The notes: generated by a model from the sequence alone, not told the origin. Counted from the stretch's first letter, positions 53,959 to 62,934 are shown. The stretch: 64,000 nt of DNA from Halobellus captivus (GCF_003697845.1 NZ_RDQE01000005.1:214875-278874), one strand, 5' to 3'. Translations and numbers: made by a program.

Positions 53959-54153
53959 ATGCGAACGATCGAGATCGACGGCATGGCGTGTGGCGGGTGC
54001 GAGGACAACGTGGTGGACGCGCTCGACGACGTGCCGGGCGTCGAGTCGGCGACCGCGGACCACGAGGCGGGCACCGCGAGCGTCGAGGGCGACGCCGCCG
54101 ACGCCGCCCTCACGTCCGCGATCGAGGAAGCGGGCCACGAGACGGCGTTCTGA
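53959..54153 (+). CDS. HMA-domain copper chaperone (CopZ-like)
   Basis: The 64-residue protein is a single heavy-metal-associated domain: MRTIEIDGMACGGCEDNVVD carries the M-x-C-x-x-C copper site (Cys12, Cys15). The fold core VESATADHEAGTASVEGD follows. It should carry Cu(I) to a P-type ATPase or detoxify it. No copper ATPase gene is adjacent. Confidence 0.9.
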   Translation: MRTIEIDGMACGGCEDNVVDALDDVPGVESATADHEAGTASVEGDAADAALTSAIEEAGHETAF

Positions 54154-54166
54154 GCCGCGTCGAGCG

Positions 54167-55474
54167 TCACCGCTCCTCGTCCGGGCCGTCTCCTGTGTCG
54201 GAGCCGTCGGCGTCCGCCGCCGCGTCGGAGGCGTCGTCACCGCCGTCCGAGCCGCCGCCGAGGAGTGACCCGGAGAACAGCCCCGCGTCCGTTTCCGCCG
54301 GCTCGCGATCCCCGGAAGCGTCGTCCCCGTCGAGGGGCGAACCCGCGGCGTCCTCGGCGTCCGCCGCTCCCCGACCGGGGGCGAGCGGCGGTCGGTAGGT
54401 GTAGACGAACTCGCCGGAGACGGCGTGGTACGCGCCCGTGTTCGGGTCCTCGACGACGCCGGCGTCGTTGTCGATGGCGAAGTCGACGAGGTCGCGGAGT
54501 CCCTCCGTGTGGGCCTCCGGTCGGTCGTATACCTCGGGCGGAAGCCGAACTCGCGTGATCCACTCGTCGAACTCCGAGCGGTCGTCCCGATACGAGAGGT
54601 ACGCTCGCTCGGCCTCGCTCACGTCGAGTATTCCCTCGTACCGCCCGTATCCGAGTCCCACGACGCCGAGGAGGCCGACGATCAGAAGCCCCGGACCGCC
54701 GATCCCCCGGAGCGGGCCGTACGTCCGCTCGACGGTCTCCGTGACCTGCTGCTCGTCCGAGTCCGACTGGACGCCCGGATCGGAGACGGTGTAGGTCGCG
54801 CCCTCGTGGGAGACGCCGAACTCGACCGAGCGCGTGTACGTGACGTTCTCCCCGTTGAGCGTGCCCGTCAGCTCGACGTCGGTGACGACGAACGTCTCCG
54901 TCTCGCCGGGCGACGCGCCGAGCCGCTCGTCGATCGTCAAGACCCGCTCGTCGATCGCCGTGCTGTTCAGCGTGAACGGGGAGGAGACGGTCTCGCCCGG
55001 AGCGACGTCCTCGGCGGTCGTCGAGTCGACCGCCTCGCGTTGTTGCCAGTAGACGACGCCCTCCTCGCCGACGTTGCGCACCACCAGCTCGGAGTCGACC
55101 GCGACGTCGACGTCCTCGGCGGAGTCGGCGGCATAGACGACCTCGGCCGCGACGTCGAGTTCGGGGGCGATCGTCGCGAAGTACGTCGACCGGTTCGTGA
55201 GCTCGTCGCCGATGGAGAAGACGGGGCTCGGTTCGGTCACCTCGGCGCTGTGGGTGTACCCGGTCTCGACGGTCCACGAGGAGACGGTCCGCGTCTGCGT
55301 CTCCGTGCCGGGCTCGACGTGGGTGGTGTAGACGATCCCGCCGCCGACGGCGGCGATCAGGAGACAGACGACCAGGAGAACCGTGAACTGTGCGTCGAGG
55401 AACGCGCGGAGCCGGAGTCGGGTTTCATCCGGGCCCGTGGATGCGCTTTCGTCGGGGGCTGTGGGCGTGCTCAT
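54167..55474 (-). CDS. DUF5305 membrane-anchored extracellular protein
   Basis: The 435-residue protein has one membrane helix after a short cytoplasmic N-terminus (FTVLLVVCLLIAAVGGGIVY) and a large extracellular beta-rich region. A second helix near 255-275 precedes a cytosolic C-terminal part ending in an acidic Gly/Asp-rich tail. I recognise DUF5305, a family repeatedly encoded beside haloarchaeal signal peptidase I and TasA-like genes. The next gene (signal peptidase) ends 5 bases before it, so the two are probably co-transcribed. Confidence 0.8.
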   Translation of the reverse strand: MSTPTAPDESASTGPDETRLRLRAFLDAQFTVLLVVCLLIAAVGGGIVYTTHVEPGTETQTRTVSSWTVETGYTHSAEVTEPSPVFSIGDELTNRSTYFATIAPELDVAAEVVYAADSAEDVDVAVDSELVVRNVGEEGVVYWQQREAVDSTTAEDVAPGETVSSPFTLNSTAIDERVLTIDERLGASPGETETFVVTDVELTGTLNGENVTYTRSVEFGVSHEGATYTVSDPGVQSDSDEQQVTETVERTYGPLRGIGGPGLLIVGLLGVVGLGYGRYEGILDVSEAERAYLSYRDDRSEFDEWITRVRLPPEVYDRPEAHTEGLRDLVDFAIDNDAGVVEDPNTGAYHAVSGEFVYTYRPPLAPGRGAADAEDAAGSPLDGDDASGDREPAETDAGLFSGSLLGGGSDGGDDASDAAADADGSDTGDGPDEER

Positions 55475-55479
55475 GGGTA

Positions 55480-56640
55480 TCAGTAGAGTTTACGGAGGAG
55501 TCGTCGGTGGAGCGGGGTCGTCCGACGCGATTCGCGGCCCCGGATCCGCGCCGGCTCCCCGCGGAGCAGGACGAACCCGGTGAGGAGGATGCCGCCGCCG
55601 AGCAGGGCGTCGATCGCGACGATCGGTGCCCACGGGTGGACCTCGTGGAGACCGTCGATGACCGCCGGCGGCAACACCGCGAGGTATCGGTGTTCGACCA
55701 CGAACATGCGGTAGTAACCGGTCTCGTCGGGGGCCGTGAGCGTCACCGTGGTCGACCCTTCGCCGCGAGGACCGACCGCGACCCGCTGAGGATCGACGGT
55801 CACGCCCGGACTGGCGGGTTCGATATAGGTCCGGACGGGAACGAGCCCCGCGTTGGGGACGACGTACTCCAGCTCCTGGCTCGTTCCCCGCTCGATCACG
55901 GTGGGGTTCTCGGACTCGAACTCCGCGCTGACGACGCCGTACTCCTGGGTGCCGCCCGGGACGACCATCGCCGCCGTCGCGGTGCTCATCAGCACGAGCG
56001 CGAGCACGACGAGGATGAACGTCACCGAGGTGCCGTCGTCGCGGGATCGGTCCCGCTCCGGTCTGTCGCGGGTCGAGCCCGTGAGCAGCCAGTCGGCGGC
56101 GTACGCGACGATCGAGAGCCCGAAGAGGAGGTACGCCAGTCCCTGGGTGCCCTGGAGCGACCGGAACCCGAGAGTCACCGCGAGCCAGGTCTGGATCCCC
56201 TCCAGCGCCGACTGGAACGCCATGGCGACCGTCCCGAGGTAGGGGATCACGACCACGTTCCCGCCGACGGTGAGCGCCTTCGCGACGACGTCGGCCTCCT
56301 GGACGACCGGCTCCCCGCCGTCCTGGTCGGTGAAGGGGTTGTTGTCGCCCTGCGTGATGTAGCCACGTTCCGTCTCGTCGACGACGCGGTGGGTCGTCAG
56401 CCCGCCGCCCTGGATCTCCTGGGCCTCGAAGGTGACCACGTCGCCGACGCCGATCCCGCCGGCGACCGGCGCGGGGATCGCGACGAAGCCGTCGCCGGGG
56501 TCGAGGGTGGGCTGCATGCTTCCCGTCTCGACGAAGCTCAGGAGGATCGGCTGCCCCAGGAACTGCCCGACGACGAGCGAGAGCACCACGAGAACGGCCG
56601 CGACCTGTAAACCGATCGAGAGGAGTCGTCTGGGAGACAT
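55480..56640 (-). CDS. Archaeal signal peptidase I (Sec11/SipW-like) with C-terminal extension
   Basis: The 386-residue protein has an N-terminal helix, the catalytic serine in ETGSMQPTLDPGDG (Ser41) and the histidine in LTTHRVVD (His84), the archaeal/eukaryotic Ser-His arrangement rather than bacterial Ser-Lys. The conserved GDNN (97-101) is also present. After further membrane helices, a Cys-free beta-rich extracellular domain of about 160 residues follows (from about 225), which ordinary Sec11 lacks. In bacteria SipW-type peptidases process TasA. Located 69 bases downstream of the rhomboid gene; same-strand operon likely. Confidence 0.9.
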   Translation of the reverse strand: MSPRRLLSIGLQVAAVLVVLSLVVGQFLGQPILLSFVETGSMQPTLDPGDGFVAIPAPVAGGIGVGDVVTFEAQEIQGGGLTTHRVVDETERGYITQGDNNPFTDQDGGEPVVQEADVVAKALTVGGNVVVIPYLGTVAMAFQSALEGIQTWLAVTLGFRSLQGTQGLAYLLFGLSIVAYAADWLLTGSTRDRPERDRSRDDGTSVTFILVVLALVLMSTATAAMVVPGGTQEYGVVSAEFESENPTVIERGTSQELEYVVPNAGLVPVRTYIEPASPGVTVDPQRVAVGPRGEGSTTVTLTAPDETGYYRMFVVEHRYLAVLPPAVIDGLHEVHPWAPIVAIDALLGGGILLTGFVLLRGEPARIRGRESRRTTPLHRRLLRKLY

Positions 56641-56709
56641 GTGTCAATCAGGAAGCAGTCGCGTTCGATAGCACGCAATCGTCGGGGCGTAATAAACTCG
56701 CGGGTCGTG

Positions 56710-57696
56710 TCAATCGATTCGGAGGTCGGCGCGGGTCCCGGAACCGGACGACCGCTCGTCGAACGCGCCGGCCGCGATCAACGTGTACGGGCCGATGAAG
56801 GCGAGACAGAAGCCGAGGAGGTGGACGTAGAGGTTTATCACGCCGCCGTCGACCGACGGCTCCGCGGGGAACCCGACGGCCGGGTACGCGACCGCCAGGG
56901 CCGCGCCGACGAGGAAGAGGTCGCCGTACCCGTGCCGATCGACCGTCCGACGGAGGCCGTCCCGGAGGGACGGTCGACCCCCCGGCGACGTCGACAGGAG
57001 TTCGTGCGCGCCGAGAAGCGATCCGCCGAGGAGGACGGCGGGGCCGACGAGCCCCGTCAGGTCGGCCGAGGTCGGTAGCGCGAGGACTCCGATCCAGCCG
57101 ACGACGACGAGGAAGGTCGCCGGGAGCAGTCGGACCGGAGCGGAGTCGGACAGCGGGACGTGCTGCGGGCCTCCGGACCGTGGCGACGGGTTCGCGGAGG
57201 CGAATCCGGGCTCCGAGAGGTGTTCGTGGACGAACGCGGCGAGCAGAAGCGGGAGGAGCCCCGCGAACGCCGTGTTGATCCCGGAGAAGCCGAAGCCGAT
57301 CGCGCGCCGCGGAACGGCGAGGTTCAACGCGGAGAGCGCGAACGGGAACGCGAGACAGAACGTCGCGAGCGCGGTGAAGAAGAACCGACGCCGTCGGCTC
57401 GTGACCGCCAGCAGGTAGCCGACGCCGGCGAGCAGGCCGTAGGCGGCGACGTTCGCGAGCAGGTGGTCGGCCTCGAGGTGGACGTAGTGGGCGGAAAACG
57501 CCGTGAGCACGGTCGGGTCGTGGTACGCGAACGCGAGCGATCGGCGGGTCGTCTCCGGGAGCGTGAAGACCGCGAGGAGGACGACCGGGACGGTGAGGAG
57601 GACGAGGAGGTCGATCGGGCGGGCCCGCGAGCGAAGGACCTCGCGAAGCGATGGATCCACGTCACGGACGCTCGAATCGGTCGACCGATTCGTCAC
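56710..57696 (-). CDS. Rhomboid-family intramembrane serine protease
   Basis: The 328-residue polytopic protein has the complete rhomboid catalytic set: H-x4-H-x3-N in SAHYVHLEADHLLANVAA (His73, His78, Asn82; the same spacing as in GlpG), the GFSG serine (Ser138) and a C-terminal histidine in YVHLLGFCLAF (His292). A loop region of about 35 residues follows the serine helix (about 160-190). The GTG start at 57696 is chosen because a TTTA box lies about 27 bases upstream and an upstream ATG would overlap the neighbouring gene. Confidence 0.85.
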   Translation of the reverse strand: MTNRSTDSSVRDVDPSLREVLRSRARPIDLLVLLTVPVVLLAVFTLPETTRRSLAFAYHDPTVLTAFSAHYVHLEADHLLANVAAYGLLAGVGYLLAVTSRRRRFFFTALATFCLAFPFALSALNLAVPRRAIGFGFSGINTAFAGLLPLLLAAFVHEHLSEPGFASANPSPRSGGPQHVPLSDSAPVRLLPATFLVVVGWIGVLALPTSADLTGLVGPAVLLGGSLLGAHELLSTSPGGRPSLRDGLRRTVDRHGYGDLFLVGAALAVAYPAVGFPAEPSVDGGVINLYVHLLGFCLAFIGPYTLIAAGAFDERSSGSGTRADLRID

Positions 57697-57743
57697 GGCT
57701 ACACCGTCAGCGGCCGACAGTAAATCCCTGTCGCCGCGAGCGG

Positions 57744-59369
57744 TCAGGAACGCGGCATTCGCCGGATCACTGCCAACCACCCGAGGAGCACGGCGAGTAC
57801 TCCCGTCACGCCCGCGAGTTCCGGGATCCCGAACCCTCCCGGCTCCTCGGTCGGGGCGTCGGCCTCGGGTGACGCCGAGCCGTCGTCGGACGCGCCGGAT
57901 CCGGAGTCCGATTCGCCCGCGTCGTTCCCGCTCCCGTCACCGCCCGTGTCGCTCCGGTCTCCGCCGCCGGCACCACCCTGAGCCCCTCGGTCGCTCGAGT
58001 CGGTACCGTCGCCGACGAGGAGGGTGCCTGCGGACGTTCCGTCGACCGCGAGGTCGTACGCCCCGTCCTCGTCGAAGCCGACCGGGAACGTGACCGTCGT
58101 CGACTCGCCGGGCGCGAGCGACGCGGTCTCGGACTCGAGGGTCTCGCCGTCGGCGGTGAACGCCAGGGTCCGCTCGCCGGCCGCGCCGCCAGCGTTCTCG
58201 ACCGTCGCGGTCACGGTCGTCCCGACGCCGGTCTCGAGGGCCTCGTCGGCGATTTCGGCCTCCTCGACGCCGATCCGGTCGGTGTGGACCGCCACCGCGA
58301 ACGTCGAGAAGTCGTCGGTGGTCGCGACGAAGTGGACTCGGTCCGCGGGGAGATCGCGCATCTCGACGACCTCCTCGTCGAGGGGTGCGGTCTCGCGGGG
58401 TTCCCAGTCGCCGTCGGCCTCGCCGTCGTCGCTCCGGCGGAAGACGGTCACGTCCTCGGGGTCCGCGTCGCCGAGGGCGTCCCGATCGATGCTGAACCGG
58501 AGGTGCATCGAGCCGACGCTCTCGGGGTCGAAGTCGTACGCGAGCGCGAGATAGCCGAGCGGGATCGGGTCCCGTGGAGCCTCGAGGTCGCCAGCATCGG
58601 GGAACGCCTCCGGGCTGCCGCCGGCGGTCATCTCGACGCGCTCGACGGAGACGCCCTCGAGCTCGAGGCCGTCGAGCGTGACGTTCGATCGGTCGATCGG
58701 CATTCCGTCGGTCCCGAACCGGACCGTGTCGCCTCCGTCGACGTCGCTCGCACTGAGGCTTCGCTCGGCTCCGGAGCCCGTGACGAAGACGGTCGGGCCC
58801 GAGGAGTCGGAGTCGTCGTCCGCGGTCGTCATCGTCTCCGACTCCGGATCCGTGACGTTCGCGTGGATCGAGAACTCGTCCGCGCCGAGGCGTCCCCCCG
58901 CCTCCGCGCCGTGGGTGTCGAACCGGAGGCCGACCGAGACCGACTCGTTCGGCGCGAGGGTGACGCCGTTCGACTCGTTCTCGATCGAGCCGTCCTCGTG
59001 GACGAACGTCAGGTTCCCGTCGCCCTGCTCGCCGGCGTCGTCCTGTTCGATCCAGACCTCGGCGGACCGGTCGGCGGTGTAGGTGATCGTGAAGACGTCG
59101 TCGATGGTACCCCGAGAATCGACGTTCACGCCCTCGAAGCTGGAGTTCCGGAGGTTCGGGTTCGAGGCGGAGACGTCGATCGCGATCTCGTCGTCGTCGT
59201 TCAGGTACGCGTAGTCGCCGTTGGGTCCGTCCGCGGGCTGGACCGCGATCCGGTCGTCGGCGAGGGTGTCCGCCTCGCCGTCGAGGACCGCCGCGCCCGT
59301 GGCGAACGCGAGCGAGCCCGCGGCTACGAGGAGGACGGCGAGGATCGCGGTGCGGCGGGCGGTGGGCAT
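57744..59369 (-). CDS. Secreted PGF-CTERM-like protein with TasA/DUF1102-like N-terminal region
   Basis: The 541-residue secreted protein has a signal sequence (AILAVLLVAAGSLAFATGAA). An N-terminal beta region follows with FEGVNVDSRGTIDDVFTITY, the same GxN...DxVFxI pattern as the TasA-like protein at 62254. It has a PGF-pre-PGF-like segment (DPEDVTVFRRSDDGEADGDW) and a CARDB-like domain (EEAEIADEALETGVGTTVTA). A Ser/Asp/Gly-rich stalk precedes a C-terminal helix and basic end (GVTGVLAVLLGWLAVIRRMP) typical of archaeosortase substrates. Probably anchored to the S-layer. Confidence 0.75.
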   Translation of the reverse strand: MPTARRTAILAVLLVAAGSLAFATGAAVLDGEADTLADDRIAVQPADGPNGDYAYLNDDDEIAIDVSASNPNLRNSSFEGVNVDSRGTIDDVFTITYTADRSAEVWIEQDDAGEQGDGNLTFVHEDGSIENESNGVTLAPNESVSVGLRFDTHGAEAGGRLGADEFSIHANVTDPESETMTTADDDSDSSGPTVFVTGSGAERSLSASDVDGGDTVRFGTDGMPIDRSNVTLDGLELEGVSVERVEMTAGGSPEAFPDAGDLEAPRDPIPLGYLALAYDFDPESVGSMHLRFSIDRDALGDADPEDVTVFRRSDDGEADGDWEPRETAPLDEEVVEMRDLPADRVHFVATTDDFSTFAVAVHTDRIGVEEAEIADEALETGVGTTVTATVENAGGAAGERTLAFTADGETLESETASLAPGESTTVTFPVGFDEDGAYDLAVDGTSAGTLLVGDGTDSSDRGAQGGAGGGDRSDTGGDGSGNDAGESDSGSGASDDGSASPEADAPTEEPGGFGIPELAGVTGVLAVLLGWLAVIRRMPRS

Positions 59370-59599
59370 GCCGTTGATGGTGGTTAGACAGCAGGGGACT
59401 TGATAATGGGGTGCCTGAAGTCGCCGAAGGGTGTCCTCGCTTCCGAGACGAGGGCGGATCGAGGCGTCGGATCGCCGCAGATGACGCGATTTCGAGGGTG
59501 GTAGACCCGTTTCTCGCATCTCGGCCGGTCGATCGGGTCCGACCGGAACGATCGCTGAATCGCTCCGAATTCGCCCTCGATCCGGGACACGCTCGACGC

Positions 59600-59780
59600 G
59601 AGAGCCGTTTCAGGCTCGGTCTGAAGACCACTCACCGACCGTTCACGATCGGTCTGAAACCGTCCGATCCGGCAAAATATGTGTAAACGAACGGAAACGA
59701 AGAGGGGATTTCCAGCCACGATATCGTATGGCTCAGATCGAAGAACACCGTTTTCAGACGTTTTCAGACGATAATTCGAG
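59600..59780. promoter_or_regulatory. Cluster of TCGGTCTGAA / TTTTCAGACG repeats in the divergent control region
   Basis: TCGGTCTGAA occurs at 59616-59625 and 59649-59658 (33 bases apart). The complementary orientation TTTTCAGACG occurs twice in tandem at 59751-59760 and 59761-59770. All share GTCTGAA/TTCAGAC. They lie in the 515-base gap between the PGF-CTERM gene and the DUF7344-like gene. Copies in both directions suggest operator sites for a regulator of this locus. Confidence 0.45.
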
Positions 59781-59884
59781 ATTTTGGCGGGTGGAAAAGA
59801 GACGTATTTTACTCACGGGAAGTTCTCAATTCTCTATCACGATCCGAGGATTTATGTAGATTGGATCATATGTGTCTGACAGAA

Positions 59885-60463
59885 ATGGCGTCGGCACAGC
59901 AGATCGACGGGGGGCCCTCTGACGTCGGTATCGAGATAACCGACGACGAGCTGTACGAGGTGCTCGCGAACCAGCGACGACGGTTCGCGGTGCACCTGTT
60001 GAAACGGGAGGAGCAACGGATGGAGATCGGCGAGATGGCCGAGCAGATCGCGGCCTGGGAGAACGACGTCGAGCCGGTGGAGATCACGGGCAACGAGCGC
60101 AAGCGCGTCTACACCGCGCTCCAGCAGTCGCACCTGCCGAAGATGGACCGTGCCGGCGTCGTCGAGTTCAACAAGGACCGCGGGGTGGTAGAGCCCACGG
60201 TCGCACTCGAGAACATCGACCTCTACATGGACGTGGTCGAGGGGAAGGAGATCCCCTGGAGCCTCTACTACGTCGGACTTTCCGGGGTCGCGCTCGCGCT
60301 CGTGGGCGCGGTCTGGATGGGCGCGTGGCCGTTCCTCCTGCTGCCGGACCTCGCGTGGACGCTGGCGGTCGTGATCGCCTTCGCGTTCTCGTCGATCGCG
60401 CACCTGTACTACACGAGAGAGATGAAGGTCGGGGAGCTGGAGAAGCCGCCGGAACTCCAGTGA
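59885..60463 (+). CDS. Membrane-anchored winged-helix protein (DUF7344-like)
   Basis: The 192-residue protein has an N-terminal winged-helix domain of the DUF7344 type (ITDDELYEVLANQRRRFAVH, GNERKRVYTALQQSHLPKMD). Two membrane helices near the C-terminus (about 125-145 and 150-172) follow. Haloarchaea have many such paralogues; a membrane-tethered transcription regulator or scaffold is the usual guess. It begins the plus-strand arm of the secretion cluster. TATA-like GGATTTATG lies about 25-35 bases before the ATG at 59885. Confidence 0.8.
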   Translation: MASAQQIDGGPSDVGIEITDDELYEVLANQRRRFAVHLLKREEQRMEIGEMAEQIAAWENDVEPVEITGNERKRVYTALQQSHLPKMDRAGVVEFNKDRGVVEPTVALENIDLYMDVVEGKEIPWSLYYVGLSGVALALVGAVWMGAWPFLLLPDLAWTLAVVIAFAFSSIAHLYYTREMKVGELEKPPELQ

Positions 60464-60574
60464 GGGCGGTATCGGACGGCTCGTCGGGGCTTCAGGCACC
60501 GCGTACCGGTCTTCGGGGAACGCATAACCATAGGGATAGAAGACGTTGATCGGTTCAAGAGGGGCTCACTTCAC

Positions 60575-61627
60575 ATGAAACGACGAAACCTCATCCTCCT
60601 GCTTGGCGGGGCGAGCTCCGGAGCGATGAGCGTCGGCACGGGGGCGTTCAGCAGTGCGGAGGCCGAGCGGGGGGTGTCGGTGAGCGTGGAGGACGACAAA
60701 GACGCGTTCATCCGGTACGAGAAACCGAACGACGGCACGGAGACCGAATACGGCGAGGAGGTCACGCTCGTTCGAGTTCGAAATCAGTTCGGCGGCGATC
60801 AAGAGCTTGCCTTGGTCGGTATCGAGTACGAGTACGACGACGAGACCGTAAAAGATGACGTATTGAAAAACATCACCGTCGAGCGATACGAAGGTCCGGC
60901 AGATCCCGATGAGGAGTTCAATGAAGAGGACTTCATCGGCGTCAACGACGACCACGTGGCGATCGAACGTGGGTCGACGAACGGCGACTTTCCAGCCGCG
61001 GACGACGCCGATGCGTTCGGACCGGGTGAATGGATACGAATCGTCGCAGACGCATGCGTTCCGCCCGGCGAGGAAGTGGAGGTAGCGGTGACGATCACCG
61101 TCAAGGGTATCGAAGGGACTGGCATTACGGCGCAGCTATTCGGTGACACGCGCCGGTTCAAGCTTAGTAGTAAATTGAACGATCTGGCGGACCTGATCTC
61201 CTCCGTGAAATTTCCGGGGAATAGCGGAAAAGTACAGATTCGGACCGATTCTGACGGAGGCGGAGCAAGTGAGAGAGACCCAGAAGTAAGTGCGACTGCG
61301 TACTACGCCACCGACGGTGGCGACGTGAAAGAAACCGACACAAAAGACGTCCGAGTCGATACGCAACTCGAACTTGACGACGACTTCGATGTTTCCGAAG
61401 GAAATTCGATCGTCGGGATCGCGATCGATGGAATAGACGGCGTGTTCGTCCATCCAAAGTTCGATGACTCGGTATGTGAGATCGTCGTTGGAAACTCGGG
61501 ATCCAGTAGTGCCGGCGGAGGCGACAACCCGGGCAGTGGTAACGATAATCCCGGGAATTCGGGCGGTGAAACGGCGGAGACCACGAGCCTTGATAATGCC
61601 TTCGGCAATTGTTTTGTCAACAATTGA
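60575..61627 (+). CDS. Secreted TasA/CalY-like protein (DUF1102-type), long form
   Basis: The 350-residue protein begins MKRRNLILLLGGASSGAMSV followed by GTGAFSSAEAERGVSVSVED, the recurring start of haloarchaeal DUF1102 proteins (SipW-type signal peptide, GTGAFS). The mature part is beta-rich and acidic, with a TasA-like core and a Gly/Asn/Pro-rich linker (GDNPGSGNDNPGNSGG) before a C-terminal Cys. No catalytic site; likely a fibre or matrix protein. Its second half is visibly more A/T-rich than neighbours, suggesting acquisition. Confidence 0.7.
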   Translation: MKRRNLILLLGGASSGAMSVGTGAFSSAEAERGVSVSVEDDKDAFIRYEKPNDGTETEYGEEVTLVRVRNQFGGDQELALVGIEYEYDDETVKDDVLKNITVERYEGPADPDEEFNEEDFIGVNDDHVAIERGSTNGDFPAADDADAFGPGEWIRIVADACVPPGEEVEVAVTITVKGIEGTGITAQLFGDTRRFKLSSKLNDLADLISSVKFPGNSGKVQIRTDSDGGGASERDPEVSATAYYATDGGDVKETDTKDVRVDTQLELDDDFDVSEGNSIVGIAIDGIDGVFVHPKFDDSVCEIVVGNSGSSSAGGGDNPGSGNDNPGNSGGETAETTSLDNAFGNCFVNN

Positions 61628-61748
61628 TCCACAACGGATCGACACATAGTACATCTGACGCGGGACATCCGGTAGCGACAACCGATCTCATTAGGAGCGG
61701 GCTCGGAGGTGTGAAGAGTTGGACGATCGAACACTTCATCTTCTAAGA

Positions 61749-61980
61749 TCAGGACATCGTCATCACCGAGTTCGAATACCCGATCTGCGAGAAGGTCCTC
61801 AGACGCGACACGACTGTGACGATCGAGGTCGTTGACGGCGACGTGCCCGAGACATGTGAGATCGAGGGCGAGGAATACATCTCCGATCTCGGAAAGCCAA
61901 AGCATATCCTCGGCAAGGAGCCCGTACATTCGTTGCGTGACACGGAGGATACAACAGTCAAAGAGTCGTCATCAGTGTAG
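61749..61980 (+). pseudogene. Gene remnant with cupredoxin-like fragment (uncertain)
   Basis: The 600 bases between the two TasA-like genes contain no intact gene. A plus-strand fragment 61749-61980, opened by no start codon and closed by TAG 61978-61980, keeps GC-rich third positions. It reads like a decayed beta protein (IVITEFEYP, then RRDTTVTIEVVDGDVPETCE), faintly resembling a cupredoxin. It may be a remnant of a third secreted-protein gene. Bases 61981-62253 hold nothing I can identify. Confidence 0.3.
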
Positions 61981-62253
61981 GCGATGCCGACGCCTAGGAT
62001 CTGATCGTAAAGGGATGATCGTCGTCCGTGACCACGACCAGAACGTGTTCAGGGCCATCCAGAACGGTTACAGACCAGTCCAGAATTGGTTACAAACCCC
62101 GCCAGAATCAATTCAGTTCCGGCCAGAACATCTTCTGCTGACTCATAACGATATGGGATACGTCCCATGGGTGAAGTAGAGCGACCCGGGGTGACATGGG
62201 ATGTCCCGTGTTCCCGAAGCGGGTCGCGTGCGGACAACAGAGGTAGACCAACC

Positions 62254-62892
62254 ATGCAACGACGCAAACTACTGGTCGGAATGGGATCGCTCGCTGCCGG
62301 CGGGGCAGCTGCAACAGGAACCGGTGCGTTCTCACAGATGTCGAGCGGAGATCGGGGAGTGGCTGTCGAAGTCGCTTCTGATGCAGACGCATACACGGCT
62401 ATCATGCCGTATAAAAAGAGTCCACGCGGTGAATACGGTCCGAATGCGATATACGCTGGCGCTGAACCCGAAAATACGTTCTCTCCGGAAGGCGAAAGCT
62501 ATGAGGACCGGGATACGCTGGAACTGGACTTCACTGATGGGAATACAACGTACTTCGGTTTCGGTGGAGACGGGATCAATAAGGGCTCGGTCTACGAGTT
62601 CGACAACGTTTTCCAAATTATGAATCGCGGCAGTCAGGACGTCCAATGGTGGCTGACCAAGTCTAACCTCCCTGGAGTGTACTTCTACGGTAGCAAGTCC
62701 GGTGATGCCAGCGATCCGAGTCAGAGTATACTTGGAAAAGAAAACGCTCTCGACACCAGCGTTGGCGATCAACGACTTGCTGTCGGTGTCAAAATAGTCG
62801 CTGATGAGTTAGATGTTGAGTCACTCGACTCGCTCTCCGGAAGTATCCAGATCCACGGAGAAGCCAGCAGCGATTATACAGTTTCTGAGTAG
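62254..62892 (+). CDS. Secreted TasA/CalY-like protein (DUF1102-type), short form
   Basis: The 212-residue protein begins MQRRKLLVGMGSLAAGGAAA and GTGAFSQMSSGDRGVAVEVA, the same signal-region signature as the protein at 60575. It then shows INKGSVYEFDNVFQIMNRGS, a strand pair shared with the N-terminal region of the PGF-CTERM protein (GVNVDSRGTIDDVFTI). This is the DUF1102/TasA-like core. The start is at ATG 62254. A/T content is clearly above the rest of the window. The gene ends 43 bases before the IS end. Confidence 0.75.
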   Translation: MQRRKLLVGMGSLAAGGAAATGTGAFSQMSSGDRGVAVEVASDADAYTAIMPYKKSPRGEYGPNAIYAGAEPENTFSPEGESYEDRDTLELDFTDGNTTYFGFGGDGINKGSVYEFDNVFQIMNRGSQDVQWWLTKSNLPGVYFYGSKSGDASDPSQSILGKENALDTSVGDQRLAVGVKIVADELDVESLDSLSGSIQIHGEASSDYTVSE

Positions 62893-62934
62893 AGGTCACT
62901 TTCGGACCTCGTCAACGGTATCTAATTAATTGGC

